Made by a program: the position numbers and the translations under genes
The notes under the pieces: model-generated
Told to the model about the DNA's origin: nothing
Seen by the model: the letters and a program-made list of their open reading frames with translations, nothing else
Database searches by the model: none
Source: Siderastrea radians
Lineage: Eukaryota; Cnidaria; Anthozoa; Scleractinia; Rhizangiidae
Assembly (NCBI GenBank): GCA_964017195.1
Contig: OZ024896.1
Location: 36,011,307 to 36,075,306 of the forward strand
Direction of reading: 5' to 3'
Length of the DNA: 64,000 nt
Part shown: piece by piece, positions 22,745 to 33,669 of the stretch
Layout of the letters: every line of letters starts with the position of its first letter
Numbering within the stretch: the stretch's first letter is position 1

Positions 22745-23145
22745 CCAAAGCGTGATATGAGAGTTGTTTGTATAATCGGCAGTTTTCCGGGCAAAATACC
22801 TAAAAAGCGAAATAGAGTTTGAAGACCATTACCCTTTGTGTGTTTGCTGTGTTTTTGCCGCTTTTCCGAGCTTCTGGAGGCCATTTGGGGCGATTTTCTG
22901 TTTAACGGTCGATGGGACATCACGTCAAAGTAAAGCCACTAGTACGTGACAAGACGTCGCATCGATCGTTAAACAGAATATCGCTCAAAACGGCCTCCAG
23001 AAGTTCGGAAAAGCGGTAAAGACACAGCAAACACACAACAGGTAAGGTTTTTCAAACTCTATTTTGATTTTTAGGTATTTTCCACAGAAGACTGCCGATT
23101 ATTTTCAATCGAATTTCAGCTCCATACAAACTCACATATTACGCT
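22745..23145. repeat. 400-bp palindrome
   Basis: The arms are mirror copies around about 22937. CCAAAGCGTGATATGAGAG at the left corresponds to the reverse complement of CTCACATATTACGCTTTGG at the right, and both arms carry the GGCCTCCAGAAG..CGGAAAAGCGG segment. Confidence 0.7.
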
Positions 23146-23514
23146 TTGGAGACCTGTGCTTCGTCTTTTGCATAACCTATTGCTCAACAATCTTTCGCGA
23201 TTTTCCCATCAATATTTCCTAGGTTTCGCTAGTTTGAACAATTCAATAGATTCTAGAACATCGTCTGAAAGTTTAGAAGGATAACCTCGTCCCCTTTGAC
23301 TGAACGCCTCACATGTACTGAACGTTTTATGATGTCGAATGATACAATAAACAGCGCCAGTACTCGCACGAGCTGCTGTGGAGATCGCTGTCGGTCCCTC
23401 TCCAGTCAAATAACGATCAATTATTCGTCTTCTCGTTTCCTTGTGGAGAGGCCTACATGGCCTGTTCTTCCGACCTAAGGCATTAACATAACCAGGTCTG
23501 AACATTTCGAAAAC

Positions 23515-24338
23515 GGTCAGTACAAAATGCAGACTGCAGACCGGGTACAAAATGCAGACTAGGTACAAAATGCAGACTGCAGACTGCAGACTGGGTACAA
23601 ATTGCAGACTGACATTTGAAACTGTTTTTTTTAAATATATTATTACCGGTTGTCACGCAATCCCTTTTCCGATGTCATACTGTCACTCGACATAGTGAGG
23701 TCAACCTGCGAACAAGACTAAGAGAAAATACAAAAACGAACTTGTAAAAATACAATCCGATCTAAAAGCTACAAAGAAATGGTAAAATACAACACGACAT
23801 CTATGCTCCTACTTCACATGCAAGATCTAAATTCTCTCACGAAGTATAAGTATTTTTATATTAACACACATCGGTTAAAGGAAGGTGATTTAACTGCTAC
23901 TTACCGCATTAACCGACCTCCGAAAGGCCGCCATGACGAACCGGCGAAGAAGCAAAGAAAGCGACCACGTGCACGGAAGGTCATGTGTCTGCTGGTTTCT
24001 CGGTATCATGTTGCAACGAGTGTTGTTATTTTATGTTATGCGATCTCGCGCTTGAAGTAAGAAGACTGAGAAGGCTTAAATCATGTTTAAGAACGAATTG
24101 ATCTTCGAGACTTCGTTTAAAAAGTATATTTCGAGTAATGGAGCAAGATCATTCCCCGGTAATGCGAGTTTTCGTGGAATATGACATCGGAAAAGGGAAT
24201 ATGACAACGTACCGGTAAGTTATAAAATGAAATAATATAAAAAAAAAACGAAAAAAACAGTTCCAAATGTCAGTCTGCATTTTGTACCCAGTCTGCAGTC
24301 TGCAGTCTACAGTCTGCATTTTGTACTGACCGATTTCG
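23515..24338. mobile_element. MITE with TACAAAATGCAGACTGCAG terminal repeats
   Basis: Both ends carry GGTCAGTACAAAATGCAGAC in inverted orientation, followed by several tandem copies of GACTGCAGACTGGGTACAAA-like units. The interior has no recognisable gene. It is inserted next to the transposase start of the surrounding Tc1/mariner element. Confidence 0.7.
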
Positions 24339-24517
24339 AAAAATCTGTGACAGGTTCGGAATCTCCTTTCGATTTTCGAAATCCCTCTCTGAATATCAGA
24401 AAACACAAGGCGAATGTCCAAATATGGAGACCGTGACTCGTCACATTGTTTTGAATTTTAGAGTTTCCGTTCACGCGTGACGTGGATCGACTGTAAGCAT
24501 TTACCAGGACAAAACTG

Positions 24518-24690
24518 TTAGGTAACCCTAGCAAGCAGCTAGGGTACCCCTAGCTATAGGGTAATCCTAGCTGCCTTGTAAACAAGACTTGCAAAAAAAG
24601 ATAAAAAGGTGTGAGGGCAAGAGTAACCCTTTTGCGAGGGTAACCCTGGCACTAGGGAGGTTACCCTACCTCCATGTAAACAGGCCCTTG
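24518..24690. mobile_element. small MITE-like repeat (GTAACCCTAGC motif)
   Basis: GGTAACCCTAGC-type motifs repeat in both orientations, and the ends are roughly inverted (TTAGGTAACCCTAGC against GGAGGTTACCCTA). About 170 bp, non-coding. Confidence 0.45.
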
Positions 24691-24699
24691 ATATATGAT

Positions 24700-25440
24700 T
24701 AGAAAGTCTGCATGAGCAAGAAGGGGTCTTTCTCGCACTGTACTTCTTTTGTTAGTTTGGTTCTCATTGAAGGAACCACTAGGAGATGCTTCTGGACCAA
24801 GTAATGCGATTGTAGTCACTTACAAGATGTAGACGCGATTTTACTTCCTAAGACAAAAGATTGCACCATTTGTCTTAATTGTACTGTACCAGGGTCCCAG
24901 AGGAAAAAAAAACATCTAGCTTTTTACGACATTACAACAGCTTTTGCGTATATATCCTCCTTTTGAGGTTTAATATATTCGCATAAAACCCCCTTTTGAG
25001 GTTTTGAAAGTAAAACTTAATTAATATGATGAACTACGTGCCAGCCTTACATGTTTGTTTTTTTAATTAAAGTTATCGTTTTATCATAGCACTCATATGT
25101 CTTCTTTTTCCTTTTTCTCAATTTGTTTTCATAAGTTTCCAACATTACAAAAATCGTACATATTACAAGGCATATTTTAAGAAGGGTCTAAGAAATGTAA
25201 ATGTTGCGTCTGAATATTTTAAATGTGGGAGTTACACCATCTGAATGTTGTTAGCGAAATTAAGTTTTTCAGTGATAGAAGCTACTTTTATGGTTACCTA
25301 GGTTACTTTACATTGCGAAGGCTCTTACGCTCATAAATTACCTGGTTGTCAACATGAGCTTAACTCCTTCTACAATCCTCTGTTTTGTTTCTTGACTGAT
25401 TTAAAAAGTCCGGCCATTCCAGCCAGACTAACTAAAATAA
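24700..25440. other. no gene seen
   Basis: AT-rich intergenic DNA. I see nothing beyond short frames. Confidence 0.45.
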
Positions 25441-25879
25441 ATATTTGAAATCTAGCTACTCTCCTACACTCCAACGTATTTATCCGTGCAGCCGGCAATG
25501 TAAAGACCACAAAGTCCATAGTGTATTTCCAAAGATCAGGGGCAACCATTTTGTTACGGTTCGTTTCGGGGAATATCTGTTCGGAAGGCCGAAATGGCCT
25601 GAGATATTCGGATTTCCTGCAGTGAAAACTAGTAATTTCATTTGCGAAATATCATCTCACACTTTCGTAATAAGGGGACTGATTAATTCCTATTGGTTTC
25701 GGAGGGACAAATGGAAATTCGGCGGATAGGATTTTATTTCCTAAAATTTTCTGCAGCATAAATTTTCAGCTAAAAACTCCGAACAGATTAACCTGTGTTA
25801 GCCTACAAAAATATGCCTCTGTAAAGCTCTGAAACAATCTAAAAAAGTAGAAAATGATATTTTAAGTACAAGTTCGCCA

Positions 25880-26034
25880 AAATTTTCTCGTTGGGTGCAC
25901 CTGAAAGATGACCTCAGTTATCACCAGTTTCGGTTTCCCAGAAATTGAAGGGAAAAGTCCCAGATTTTATCAGTAACGTTTACTTTCTATAAGAGGAAGT
26001 CTTGGTCCTCTATCGTTGCAAGCGAGAGACGCAT
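25880..26034 (+). promoter_or_regulatory. possible non-coding first exon of the TPR-CHAT gene
   Basis: A segment starting GATGACCTCAGTTATCACC and ending ...GACGCATTG|GTAAGTAC has a good splice donor. It is repeated, diverged, at 27028-27130 (GATGACGTCGGTTATTAAG). The TPR-CHAT coding exon begins with an acceptor 11 bp before its ATG, so an upstream non-coding exon must exist. One of these copies is a candidate. This is inference from the donor and the duplication only. Confidence 0.3.
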
Positions 26035-26108
26035 TGGTAAGTACATCTAAAAGCATTTTATTCATATCATGTGGCTTCTACCTTTACCACTGTTAGAACA
26101 AACAGTTC

Positions 26109-26320
26109 AGGCCCAGTTCAGACGCCGTACCTCTCATGTGCCATACCAAATACATTTTCACTCCAAGGTCGTATTAAGCGGCGAGCTTTGCCTTACCCTA
26201 AGAGTTCACCTTGCCTAATTGAATTATGTCGAAAGAACTGATTTGGACACCGTTCCACTGCCAAATAACTACGTACTACTAGGTACGGCACATGAGAGGT
26301 ACGACGTCTGAACTGGGCCT
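26109..26320. mobile_element. 212-bp MITE, PIF/Harbinger-like
   Basis: Perfect-looking terminal inverted repeats of about 34 bp start AGGCCCAGTTCAGACG. The interior is non-coding. The end motif resembles that of the foldback element at 19000-20965. The family name is tentative because no clean target duplication is visible. Confidence 0.7.
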
Positions 26321-26461
26321 TAATATCTTTCGTGCCTGCGAGACATACAATCCGTTGATGGCTAACTCGATAATTTGTCCTTGTTCACTGGCCGATAAAC
26401 CTATTACTCTTTGTAAAGCCTTATGGTGCTGGAGAAAATTTCGCATGATTCTCGTAATCAA
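26321..26461 (-). pseudogene. possible transposase helix-turn-helix fragment
   Basis: About 45 residues on the minus strand include SASEQGQIIELAINGLYVSQ followed by ARKIL. The pattern resembles the first helix-turn-helix of paired-type or Tc1-like transposases (E-L-A..G...S..AR.L). The frame is cut by the adjacent MITE. Confidence 0.3.
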
Positions 26462-28466
26462 CTAGTAATAAGCAAATTAAAACTGGTGTCTTTTGGTTTT
26501 CCCGCATGTAAACGAAGTCAGTCAGTTAGAGTGTGCAGTAGTATCGATTGCTACTATAGAGAATGCGCCGGCATAACATTTGTTTAATTTCACGCTTTTA
26601 CATTTACCTTAACCTGATTGTTCGGTTCAAGAAGCTTATCTAACTAAAACACGAAACAAGCTAGCTCAGTTTGCCGTGTACACGCTTTCAGCAGTTTCAG
26701 TTGCATTTTGATAGCTCAATAGGACTCCCTTATAAAGTTTCAGTTGCATAGCTGTGTAAACTTGACTGGTTTGAAATTAACAGTTTCTAGAAACAAGTTT
26801 TTGTCTCATAGAGAATCAAGTGAAGGCATATTAATGGTTCACTGTGACATAATGTCGTCATGTTCGCATGCAAACGTCTTCCCGATTGTTATTAATAAAT
26901 TATTTGGTTGACAAATTAAGTCTTTCGTGCTACACAGTTCTTTTTGTTTCCAAATCTTAATGTTTTCCTATCACACCACATGTATTTATCCGTGCAGTGT
27001 ATCATAAACACAACGATATATTTCGAAGGATGACGTCGGTTATTAAGTTTCGTTTTCCCTGAAACTGCAGGGAGAAGTCCAAGATTTTATCAACTAAGTT
27101 TCACTTTGTAAAAGCTTGGCGTCTTGGTAAATACCATCTTCAGATGGGAATCTCGCTCTCTTGTTGAGAGAGAATGCTTAGGGACCGGATGGGAAATCGA
27201 CAAATAAGCGGCGAAGGCGCGATGGGACTGAGAGTTGATTTGCACATATTAACAAACCTAAGCTTCTGATAATTCAACTCACCCTTTTGATAATCAATAG
27301 GAATTAATCATGTATTTTCTTTGGAGTCTTTGTATCGAACTAATAAACTTATGTTCGGTTGTTTTACACTTCAACCGGTGTAGAACAAATAATTTTTCAG
27401 CTATTCGTTATTTCCCGTTGATTCTATGTTTATTTGTCTTCATTTTAATCGCAACAAGGAATTCCCGATTTAAACCCTCTTAGGGTTAAGTTTTCACCCT
27501 ACTTTGAGCAACTGCGTGTTTAACTGCAATGGAATGTTCATTTATATATAAGTATGTCATGTTTTTAAAAGTCTTCTGGTTATCCCTTCTCAGAATTTTC
27601 TCTACTGTGCAGTGATCTTTTTCGACGAGAACGAAGAATAGCTCACGCGAAACAAATTAGTCATGCAAGAAAAGTCAGTCACTTGAGAAATAAACGTCAA
27701 GTTAGTGGAGGCTGATTAAGGCTAGGTGGTTCATCAAGACATTTTTCGAGGAATAACGAACGACGAACTGAATCACGCGAAACAAATACTTTATGAAAGA
27801 AAAATAAAATACGTATTTCACGCGAGAGAAATACTACAAAAAGTAAAATTAAACAAACTTCGGTACTTGTATAGAGAATATGAGGGAGCTAAATAAGATG
27901 TTACTAACCGGACCTTTCCTTCATAATGTTCATGATGTTTTCAAAGCGATGACGTCAAATGGTTTAGGTGGTTGGATATCGGATTACAGCCAAGAAAAAT
28001 AGGCATGCAATGCGTGCAGAAGGCGATGATATTTTGTCCAACTAACACGGGATAACAAATTTATTTGTTGGACTAAGTGACTGAAAAGTTTGAGCAGTTC
28101 AAAATAACACTGCGTATAAACAAAACCGACAAAATAAATCTTGAACTTATAACAAATTATATTTAACTAAGCTCGTTTAAATCTGTCCCATAAATTTACC
28201 AAAAATTAAGATTTAAATGACTCTTTTAGCTTTCATCCATGTCAAAACCATCCCAAATATTTTAGCGGTAGACACAACCCTGTTGAAATCTTGTAAATGG
28301 CAATCATCTTAGTTGTAATTCCAGTTTTTTAGTTTTATTCTTCACTAGAGAGCCCGTTATTCATTTAAATTTGTGAAATAAAGCCAATAAAATACTTCCC
28401 ATGATCCTTTATGGGTTCTTTCCGTGTTTAAATTACAATTTTTGATTTCTTCCAGGGTACACTGCC

Positions 28467-31355
28467 ATGGAAAACATAGCAGAGCTTCTACAAATTATCC
28501 CTGTCGGAATAGTCACTGTACATGTGGCCAATTTTCTTCTGAACACCAATCGTGTTCTAAAAGCAATCGAGTTATGCAAGGAATGTTTGACTCTCCTTAA
28601 GAGCAAAGCCTTGGAAATGCAGAGCGAATTTGTCAGATCAATTTACATCAGAATCTACCTTATAATGTTTGTAGGGTACATCTTTACGATTGATCACAAA
28701 AGTGGGATTAAATGCGGCGAAGAGCTTTTGGTTTTAATCCACGGATACGGTATGAGAGCCTTAGAAGGTTTCATAAAGCAAAGAGTAGCAGGATTTCATT
28801 GCGTTCAAGGTCAATATCACAAAGCAAAGGAACTTAATGAAAAAGCACTCGAAATTATGATAGAAACTGGTAACAGAGAAGGGGAAGCATTATGTTACGG
28901 AAAACTAGGAACAGTCTCCCAGTCTCTCGGCAGCTATTTGAAAGCTGTTAATTATTTCCATAAAGCACTTGCCATCAAAAAAGAAATAGGCGACAGACGG
29001 GGAGAAACAGCCTGCTACAGAAGCTTGGGACCTGCGTTTCACTCTCTCGGCCAATATCTTAAGAGTGAAGAATGTCTACAGAAAGCACTTGCAATCACAA
29101 AAGAATTTGGCGACAAACAAGGAGAAGCAAAATGCTATGCAAACTTAGGATTTGTGGTTCACTCTCTTGGTAAATATGTTAAAGCTGAAGAATATCTTGA
29201 GAAAGCAGTTTCGATTTCAAAGGAAATTGGCGACAAAGAAGGAGAAGCATCAGCTTATGCATACCTAGGAGCTGTGGTAAGATCTCTCTGTCAATATGAC
29301 AAGGCTGAAAAATATCTTCAGAGGGCACTTGCGATGGCAAAAGGAATTGGCGACAGGCAAGTAGAAGGAAGAGTTTTCGCTAACCTTGGAAACGTTTTTC
29401 ACTCTGTCGGTGAATATGTCAAGGCTGTCGAGTATCTACAGAAAGCAACTGAGACGTACAAGGAAATTGGCGATCGCCAGGCAGAGGGGTCATGTTACGG
29501 AAATTTAGGAGCTGTGTTTCAATCTCTCGGTGAACATGTCAAGGCTGAAGAATATCTCAGGAAATCCCTTGTGATAGCAGAAGAAATTGGCGACAAACAA
29601 GGAGAAGAAAGTGTTCACGTTAACCTAGGAAACGTCTTTCATTCTCAAGGCGAATACTACAAGACTGAAGAATGCCTACAGAAAGCAGTTTCGATCGCAA
29701 AAGAAATTGGCGACAAACAAGGAGAAGCAACATGTTACGGAAGCTTAGGAAACATGTTTCAGTTTCAAGGTGAATTTGTTAAGGCGAAAGAGTATCACAC
29801 TAAAGCTCTTTTACTGAGCAACGAGATTGGAGACGTTGAAGCAGAGTTTCGACGGCACGTAAGCCTTGCATGGTGCACACTTGCATCGGAAGGGGACATA
29901 CAAGGTACTTTCACTAGTCTGTTAGCGAGCATTTCTAAGTGCGAGAAGATGCGGGGTTTTCTGAGAGACAATGACCAGTTCAAGATATCGTTTTTAGATC
30001 AGCACATTTCCCCATACAGGATGCTTAGTGACTTGTTTTGTATGACAGGGGATCCTATTAAAGCTCTTTACCCTGTAGAACTTGGACGGGCCAGAGCTCT
30101 GGCAGACTTAATGTCAGCTCAGTACTCTTCTGAAGAAGAAACGTCAGTCGACCCACGATCATGGGTTGGTATTGAGACGATCATAGAGAAAGAAAACAAC
30201 TGCACTTGTCTGTACATTTCCTTTTTTCTTCATAATATATTTCTGTGGCTCCTTAAACCAAACAAAGCGATACATTTCCAACAAATAGACGTCAGTGATT
30301 TGTCTATTCTTAAGGGATCTGTGAGAGATTTGGATGGCTTTTTTGGAAAAGAACCGTTCAGAAAGTTACATTTTTTACCTCAAGAGTACTGCGAAGATCG
30401 ATCATTGTTTGCCTTAAACAGAAGTCATTGGGCACCTCAGTCTCAGGAAGATAGCCTCGCAGCTTGCCGTCTTGTAGAAGAGGTGGAAGACGAAGACCAA
30501 GGGACCCAACCAAGTCTTTCTCTGTATTACAAACTGATCATCGCTCCTGTGGCCGACGTACTTGAAGAAACTGAAATCATTATTGTTCCTGATCGTTCTC
30601 TGTACAAGGTTCCATTTGCAGCCTTAAAGGATGAAAATGGGAAGTATTTGTCGGAGACTTTCAGGATCCGCATCGTTCCTTCATTGACGACTCTCAAGCT
30701 AATTCAGGACAGACCAATAGCGGATAATGGAAGTGAGGCAAATCCGTTAATAGTGGGTGATCCCGATGTCAGCCAAGTGTTTTTCTTGCCTCAATTGCCT
30801 TTTGCAAGAAAAGAGGCAGAGATGATTGGGGGACTGCTTGGTGTCCAACCTTTGTTAGGATATGAGGCAAGCAAGCCTGCGGTACTTGAAATGTTGCATT
30901 CAGCTAGTCTGATACATTTCGCAGCACATGGAGATGCAGAACGAGGAGAAATTGCTCTCGCCCCTTTACGCCCAATAAGGAGAATTTTAAAACGAGAAGA
31001 CTACTTGTTAACGATGTCCAACATTGCACAAGTTCAGCTGCGAGCCAAACTGGTAGTCCTTAGTTGTTGTCACAGTGGACGTGGGCAGATTAGAGCCGAG
31101 GGAGTTGTTGGAATCGCTCGAGCATTCTTAGGATCCGGTGCGCGCTCGGTGTTGGTGGCACTGTGGGCCATACAAGACAAAGCAACAGAGCAGTTCATGA
31201 GTCGTTTCTATGAGCAGCTTGTTCGTGGGGAAAGTGCCAGTGAATCTCTCCACCAGGCAATGAAGTGGATGAGAGAGAATTGCTTCTCTGACGTCAGGCA
31301 GTGGGCACCCTTCATGCTGATTGGAGATAACGTGACGTTTGACTTTGGAAAGTAA
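28467..31355 (+). CDS. TPR-CHAT protein (caspase-like CHAT peptidase candidate)
   Basis: A single 962-codon exon with an acceptor (TTCTTCCAG|) 11 bp before the ATG implies an upstream non-coding exon. Residues about 100-500 form nine to ten tetratricopeptide repeats of a 40-residue type, with cores like AEEYLEKAVSISKEIGDK. These are expected to form a protein-binding solenoid. Residues about 690-962 form a CHAT domain: VPDRSLYKVPFAAL, the His motif [13 protein letters not shown] (likely catalytic His821) and the Cys motif VVLSCCHSG (likely Cys868). It ends WAPFMLIGDN. Both catalytic residues are present, so it may be an active peptidase. Known TPR-CHAT proteins include bacterial caspase-like proteases. 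The substrate here is unknown. No signal peptide is seen, so a cytosolic location is expected. A broken paralogue lies 5 kb downstream. Confidence 0.9.
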   Translation: MENIAELLQIIPVGIVTVHVANFLLNTNRVLKAIELCKECLTLLKSKALEMQSEFVRSIYIRIYLIMFVGYIFTIDHKSGIKCGEELLVLIHGYGMRALEGFIKQRVAGFHCVQGQYHKAKELNEKALEIMIETGNREGEALCYGKLGTVSQSLGSYLKAVNYFHKALAIKKEIGDRRGETACYRSLGPAFHSLGQYLKSEECLQKALAITKEFGDKQGEAKCYANLGFVVHSLGKYVKAEEYLEKAVSISKEIGDKEGEASAYAYLGAVVRSLCQYDKAEKYLQRALAMAKGIGDRQVEGRVFANLGNVFHSVGEYVKAVEYLQKATETYKEIGDRQAEGSCYGNLGAVFQSLGEHVKAEEYLRKSLVIAEEIGDKQGEESVHVNLGNVFHSQGEYYKTEECLQKAVSIAKEIGDKQGEATCYGSLGNMFQFQGEFVKAKEYHTKALLLSNEIGDVEAEFRRHVSLAWCTLASEGDIQGTFTSLLASISKCEKMRGFLRDNDQFKISFLDQHISPYRMLSDLFCMTGDPIKALYPVELGRARALADLMSAQYSSEEETSVDPRSWVGIETIIEKENNCTCLYISFFLHNIFLWLLKPNKAIHFQQIDVSDLSILKGSVRDLDGFFGKEPFRKLHFLPQEYCEDRSLFALNRSHWAPQSQEDSLAACRLVEEVEDEDQGTQPSLSLYYKLIIAPVADVLEETEIIIVPDRSLYKVPFAALKDENGKYLSETFRIRIVPSLTTLKLIQDRPIADNGSEANPLIVGDPDVSQVFFLPQLPFARKEAEMIGGLLGVQPLLGYEASKPAVLEMLHSASLIHFAAHGDAERGEIALAPLRPIRRILKREDYLLTMSNIAQVQLRAKLVVLSCCHSGRGQIRAEGVVGIARAFLGSGARSVLVALWAIQDKATEQFMSRFYEQLVRGESASESLHQAMKWMRENCFSDVRQWAPFMLIGDNVTFDFGK

Positions 31356-32240
31356 AGGTTAGTTCGGCTAATAGACTAGTGTTGATGGTACTGCACGAGG
31401 AGCTATAAAGAAAACAAAGCAACAAAGCAGTTCATCATTTTTATAAGCATCTACAAAGCCCCGTATGGACGCAAGAAGAGTTGTTTCTGTCTAACTAGGA
31501 CAAGACATTCGGTTAACTTACACGTTTCTATTGTTGAAGGTACTTGAAGGTATATCAGTCATGCATTTTCAAATCATAATTGTCGCCTTTCCCTTCATAC
31601 AGAAGCCTGTAAATGGCCCCGTGTACCGTGGGTAGCGCGAGTTCTTGAAGATGACTATTGCTTTTTCTACAATTATAACTTCACGAAAAGTGTACGTTAT
31701 ACATGAACCTTTTTTTAAGTTTGAAAAATGTAGATATTATCCTATGAGTTTTATATAATGTTATCAATTTTGTAGCTATTATATGTAGGTATTTCTTTTT
31801 TAGTTGTAGTGTCCTAACTTAGTGGGCAACTATAACTATTAACGATGACACGTAAGTAAAGTTATCAGTCTTAAAGTTATCTAGTGACTATTAAACGGTT
31901 TCCTACCAAATTGGAGCATATTTTAAATTTGCCAGGGTTTTTCACTAGATTTCACAAGTGTAGGAATTTTGCATCTACCTATCTTCCCTTTTCCTATATG
32001 TGCAGTTGTCAACAGGGTTCATAAATTGACGTTTGATCAATGTTGTGATTTTTTGTTATAGATCAGTGTTGTTATTGTTTGTTATAGGTGTTATATCAAT
32101 ATGTACTTAAGAAATGGCGCAGCTGAAGTCAGACGTAAAGTGACATGCATTGGCCTGGACTATGAATTGTTATTGACCCTCTGTGTTACACCACCTCGTA
32201 TCGAACGTGCCGTCATGGAATATATATATTTTTTAAATAA
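31356..32240. other. 3' flank of the TPR-CHAT gene
   Basis: No gene seen. A stretch around 32095-32175 (AAAGTGACATGCATTGGCCT) is similar to 39545-39600 after the paralogous pseudogene, so the duplication that made the pseudogene included the 3' flank. Confidence 0.5.
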
Positions 32241-32257
32241 CGATAATTTACTATAGC

Positions 32258-32768
32258 CCGGGCCAGGGGTGGGTTACTCCTGGAACTTTTAAGCCGGGAT
32301 ATGGCCCACAGTGCTTGATGTTAAGGACCTTCAGATCAGACAATGATTACGAGATTAAATACGAGTAAGACTTTACAAACCTACTGTGCATGCTGTACTT
32401 TAGATCGTCATTACCAATCTCGTTTCTAGAACCCCATTACGTAATGGTCAGCAAAAAAGAAAGCAAGGGTGCTGTGAAGGTAGTATTCGAAGGTAGTATT
32501 CGTACTCAGTCTCGGGCAGGTAATGCGATCTGAAAGTCTCTATTCTCTTATCTCGGCCGTTACCCTATTTTAGACTCTACGTCTAAAAATAAGTCCCTTT
32601 CTTGTATCTAGGCCCTTATTCTTTGGCGAGGTTGGTTAAACCGTGTTCTAGTGCAGACCAAAACGCATTCAATTTAAGATTAAAAAGGCTCCGAAATCAT
32701 AACCTCTGGAGCACCCCCGAGTGGTATGGACAACAGATGGAGTACTCTCTCCCCTGGCTATATAAATA
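32258..32768. mobile_element. MITE-like element (CCAGGGG..ACTCC ends)
   Basis: CCAGGGGTGGGTTACTCC at the left is approximately inverted at the right (GGAGTACTCTCTCCCCTGG). The interior of about 470 bp shows no gene. Confidence 0.45.
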
Positions 32769-33135
32769 TCCTGCTACGCAAAGTTTTAGTAAACTTGGTT
32801 ACAGCAAAAAGGTAGTGTTATATATAGTTAAGTTTGTTGTAGTAGAGATGTTTCTCAGCGATTGGCTGTCAAAAGTAATCACGTGTTTTCTTCTGTTTAG
32901 CGCATGTTAAACTTTTTAATTATTCAAAACACTAAGGCTTTCTCGGTGTTGTGATCACAAGTGACGTAAAGGAAAATAATCCACGTGCACCATCACACCA
33001 CAGCTAACTAACTACAATGGTAATTAGCAGTACCATGGAACATCCCTCAAAATTCGTGCAACCTACTTTATCCACTCAGAGAAAACACATTTTTGTAAAT
33101 CCAGTCAGCAACAAAACAAAAAGAAATCACGCGTG

Positions 33136-33400
33136 TTTTCTCTCCCTTTCCAGAGGTTGCATGTTTTCCCGCGCTTAGCAGAGGTTGCATGTTTTCCCGC
33201 GCTTGGCAGAGGTTGCATGTTTTCCCGCGATTGGCAGAGTTTGCCTGTTTTCCCGCGCTTGGCAGAGGGTCCATGTTTTCCCGCACATTGCAGAGGATGC
33301 ACGTTTCCCCGCGACTGGCAGAGGGGTCTGTTTTCCCACGACTAGCAGAGGTTGCATATTTTCCCGCGATTGGCAGAGGTTGCACGTTTTCGCCCGCTGT
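33136..33400. repeat. 28-bp minisatellite, about nine copies
   Basis: The unit AGGTTGCATGTTTTCCCGCG plus CTTGGCAG repeats with substitutions. Open frames on all sides are translations of the repeat (AGKHATSAKRGKT-like on the minus strand), not genes. Confidence 0.9.
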
Positions 33401-33627
33401 GACACCAGTTGCATTCTTCCGATCCAGCTCTTGAAGAAACAAATGACTCAAAGCGTTGGTTCACCTTTGATAGAGATACCTTTCAGATAAAAACATTCAT
33501 TTTGTTTGACACTAGAATTCATTAAAAAAGGCTACTATATTGAATATTTGTGAGACGATAGCTTATCGATTAATAGGTTTATTGTAAAACACTGAAATTA
33601 GCTACCGTTTTAAAATAAAGATTGATG

Positions 33628-33632
33628 GATGA

Positions 33633-33666
<34 letters not shown>
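33628..33666. repeat. (GATT)n microsatellite
   Basis: Tandem TGAT/GATT tetramers. Confidence 0.9.
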
Positions 33667-33667
<1 letters not shown>

Positions 33668-33669
33668 TG

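Larger units (their letters stand above)
22275..24493 (-). mobile_element. Tc1/mariner-type element with nested insertions
   Basis: Ends start CAGTTGATCCACGTCACGCG on the left and CAGTCGATCCACGTCACGCG on the right (reverse complement). Each is flanked by TA, the Tc1/mariner target dinucleotide. Inside, on the minus strand (about 23504-23209), lies a paired-type helix-turn-helix start of a transposase. It includes MFRPGYVNALGRKNRPCRP and GEGPTAISTAARASTGAVY, then terminates. No DDE catalytic domain follows, so the copy is dead. A palindrome (22745-23145) and a second inverted-repeat element (23515-24338) sit within it. Confidence 0.7.

Noticed and set aside
25445..25729. A 94-codon frame upstream of the TPR-CHAT gene
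   Set aside because: No domain, no conserved pattern and no splice signals. Treated as chance.
33068..33490. Six overlapping frames on both strands
   Set aside because: All are translations of the 28-bp minisatellite.
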